DNA of 7,157 nt. Origin: Gammaproteobacteria bacterium (GTDB lineage Bacteria; Pseudomonadota; Gammaproteobacteria; Competibacterales; Competibacteraceae). Both the position numbers and the translations under genes were made by a program. This document shows, one piece after another, positions 5,656 through 7,157 of the stretch. Below the pieces are notes generated by a model that saw only the letters and a list, made by a program, of their open reading frames with translations, ran no database searches and was not told the DNA's origin. Position 1 is the stretch's first letter. Each line of letters starts with the position of its first letter. The DNA is taken from the NCBI GenBank assembly GCA_020047885.1, contig JAIFNF010000166.1, forward strand, positions 1 to 7,157. Reading direction: 5' to 3'.

Positions 5656-6416
5656 ATAGCGATGCAGGGTTTCATCGAGAACGCTGGGCTGCCATTTCTG
5701 ATCCTGGGCGATGTTGCCCTGGACGATTCTACCCAGTCGATTTTACCCAGCGCCCAGGCACCGAACCCCACCAGAGCCAGCAGACCGAATCCGCCCAGTC
5801 GTCCTCGCCAGTCCGGGCGATTCACCAGCGCCCAGAGCACACCGGCGCTAAACAGTGTCGCCCAGCCGATGCCGAATACGCCGACATAAGGCGCGAGTTG
5901 ACCCAGAGGGGAATCGATTTGACTGTAGCCGATGGCCAGCCAGGGAAAACCGGTGAACAGCCAACTGCGCACCCAGTCCAGCAACGTCCACAAAGCCGGG
6001 AACACCAGCAACCCGCGCAGCAGACCGGGCGCAGGTCCCCAGCGGGTGAGTAGCCCGCCGACCAGCGCCGGGTACAGCGCCATGACCAACACCACGAGCA
6101 AAGTGGCCAGCGCTGCGAACGGGGCCGGGGCGTTGCCGTAATCGTGCAGGCTGATAAAAATCCAGTAGATACCGAACCCAAATAGCCCCAGCCCAAACAG
6201 CCCACCGCGCAGCGCTGCCCGGCGGGGCGTCACGGTTTCCCAACTCCAGAGCAGAACGATCGGCAGCAGAATCGCCAGTGGCCAGATGTCAAAGGGTGCA
6301 AAAGCCAGCGTCAGCAAAGCACCGGCGATGAACACCAGCAGGTCGACGATCAGGGGGTAACGTTGTGAAAAACCCGTCTGGCGTCTTGGCGGTTCAACTG
6401 CTCTTTCCAGACTCAT
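5646..6416 (-). CDS. lnt: Lnt N-terminal fragment: membrane domain
   Basis: This frame carries the membrane domain of Lnt. Hydrophobic segments lie at about 23-40, 44-58, 70-90, 98-122, 132-148, 176-196 and 207-224. Family motifs seen are LAFAPFDIWPLAIL (37-50), FGIYWIFISLHDYG (81-94) and GFPWLAIGYSQIDSPLGQLA (156-175). After IDWV (residue 229) the sequence turns into about 27 residues with no Lnt character before the stop at 5646-5648. No catalytic residue is in this part, so alone it could not acylate lipoproteins. Confidence 0.7.
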   Translation of the reverse strand: MSLERAVEPPRRQTGFSQRYPLIVDLLVFIAGALLTLAFAPFDIWPLAILLPIVLLWSWETVTPRRAALRGGLFGLGLFGFGIYWIFISLHDYGNAPAPFAALATLLVVLVMALYPALVGGLLTRWGPAPGLLRGLLVFPALWTLLDWVRSWLFTGFPWLAIGYSQIDSPLGQLAPYVGVFGIGWATLFSAGVLWALVNRPDWRGRLGGFGLLALVGFGAWALGKIDWVESSRATSPRIRNGSPAFSMKPCIAMCN

Positions 6417-7157
6417 CAGCGACTGCCGTCGGCGGCTCCTGGTCATTGTGGAGCGTCATTTCCAGCAGGTGAATTTGCCGGTTGTCGGCGCGCAACACCC
6501 GCAGGTGAAAGCGGTCCAGGTCAATGATTTCCCCACCCTTGGGTAGCCGCCCGAGATCCATCATGACCAGCCCGCCGAGGGTGTCGGCTTTTTCGTGGCT
6601 GAGGTTGGCCTGGAAGTATTCATTGAAATCTTCGACCGGCGTCAATGCCTTAATGATGAAGGCGTCGCCTTGCGGGCGGATAAAAGCGCCCTCCTCATCG
6701 ATGTCGTGTTCATCGTCGATTTCACCGACGATTTCTTCCAGCACGTCTTCAATGGTGATGAGACCCGCGACGCCGCCGTATTCATCCACCACGATGGCCA
6801 TGTGCAGGCGATTGCCGCGAAATTCCTTGAGCAGAACATTCAGGCGCTTGCTTTCGGGAATGAATTTAGCGGGACGCAGAATGATCCGCAGATCAAAATC
6901 TTCACGGCGGTCGAAGGCGTGCGCCAGCAGGTCTTTGACGATCAGAATACCGATGACGTTGTCCTTGTTTTCACCGATAACCGGCAGGCGCGAGTGGCCG
7001 GATTCGACCACTTCGGCAATGAGCCGCTCCAGGCTCCAGTCGTGTTCCAGCACTACCATCTGGGCTCGGGGGATCATCACATCCCGCACCTGGAGTTCCG
7101 ACACTTTCATCACCCCTTCCATCATGGTCAGGGCGTCGGTATCCAGGAGTTCCCGTT
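6394..7157 (-). CDS. corC: CorC/HlyC family CBS-domain protein (5' end outside window)
   Basis: The frame is open to the window edge. Codons before the ATG at 7125 read RELLDTDALT, which is normal CorC sequence, so that ATG is internal and the true start is beyond 7157. About 253 residues are visible of a family that is usually near 290. They show CBS domain 1 (VRDVMIPRAQMVVLE to GILIVKDLL), CBS domain 2 (ILRPAKFIPESKRL to GLITIEDVLEEIVGEIDDEHD) and the C-terminal CorC_HlyC domain (from about IRPQGDAFIIKA to HLRVLRADNRQIHLLEM). There is no DUF21 membrane domain in view. The family is linked to Mg2+/Co2+ efflux and binds adenine nucleotides through its CBS pair. Its end overlaps the lnt start, as expected for the ybeZ-ybeY-corC-lnt order; ybeY and ybeZ may lie to the right. 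Confidence 0.93.
   Translation of the reverse strand, partial: RELLDTDALTMMEGVMKVSELQVRDVMIPRAQMVVLEHDWSLERLIAEVVESGHSRLPVIGENKDNVIGILIVKDLLAHAFDRREDFDLRIILRPAKFIPESKRLNVLLKEFRGNRLHMAIVVDEYGGVAGLITIEDVLEEIVGEIDDEHDIDEEGAFIRPQGDAFIIKALTPVEDFNEYFQANLSHEKADTLGGLVMMDLGRLPKGGEIIDLDRFHLRVLRADNRQIHLLEMTLHNDQEPPTAVADESGKSS

Larger units (their letters stand above)
4894..6416 (-). pseudogene. lnt: Apolipoprotein N-acyltransferase, split by a frame change
   Basis: Lnt transfers an acyl chain from phospholipid to the N-terminal Cys of apolipoproteins at the periplasmic face of the inner membrane. The whole locus spans about 507 codons, the normal size for Lnt, and lies directly after corC as in many gammaproteobacteria. 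The family reading passes from the N-terminal frame (LGKIDWV, codons 5748-5730) to the frame one base back, where RIVQGNIAQDQKW begins at 5730. The linker between the DW and VQGN motifs is about 8-9 codons shorter than I recall for the family, so a deletion of 3n+1 bases, rather than a single lost base, is the simplest explanation. No slippery heptamer is evident. Sequencing or assembly error, true gene loss, or two separate polypeptides remain open. ATG 6416 overlaps the corC end by 23 bp; ATG 6446 is an alternative. Confidence 0.8.

Noticed and set aside
5646..5742. Programmed -1 frameshift signal in lnt
   Set aside because: The shift direction would be -1 and the frames overlap by 97 bases, but I see no X XXY YYZ heptamer, and the linker itself seems shortened, which favours deletion.
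7123..7125. ATG 7125 as the corC start
   Set aside because: The frame upstream to the window edge reads normal CorC sequence, so the gene starts outside the window.

Overview
The window looks like chromosomal DNA of a GC-rich gammaproteobacterium. The corC-lnt gene order and the hisC-tyrA pair fit that group, but I cannot fix the genus. All recognisable genes lie on the minus strand except the flavodoxin-like gene at the left edge. No tRNA, rRNA or CRISPR array is visible.

Left part (1-2857): a plus-strand flavodoxin-fold gene converges on a minus-strand operon read hisC -> tyrA -> small unknown ORF. HisC is a histidinol-phosphate/aromatic aminotransferase and TyrA a prephenate dehydrogenase. 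The genes are 2 and 10 bp apart. Together HisC and TyrA can supply the last two steps to tyrosine.

Middle (about 2877-4180): an accessory strip rich in A/T. It holds a type II toxin-antitoxin pair (antitoxin first, 11-bp overlap with the toxin). Upstream of it lies a decayed DDE transposase with an in-frame TGA, a Lys/Thr/Ala hexamer repeat and no C-terminal half. The strip separates the aromatic operon from the envelope operon and carries several short palindromes and repeats.

Right part (4148-7157): a minus-strand envelope operon read corC (start outside the window) -> lnt -> lytic transglycosylase lipoprotein, with overlapping genes (23 bp and ATGA). Lnt would be expected to acylate this very lipoprotein. 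lnt is split by a frame change near 5722-5738: seven membrane segments are in one frame, and the catalytic Glu-Lys-Cys domain is in the other. Lnt is usually essential in this group, so this is the most notable point in the window: a sequence error, a recoding event, a truly two-piece enzyme or real loss.

I found no clear new defence or biosynthetic system. The most useful leads are the broken lnt, the TA/IS strip next to hisC, and the unnamed 89-residue protein behind tyrA.
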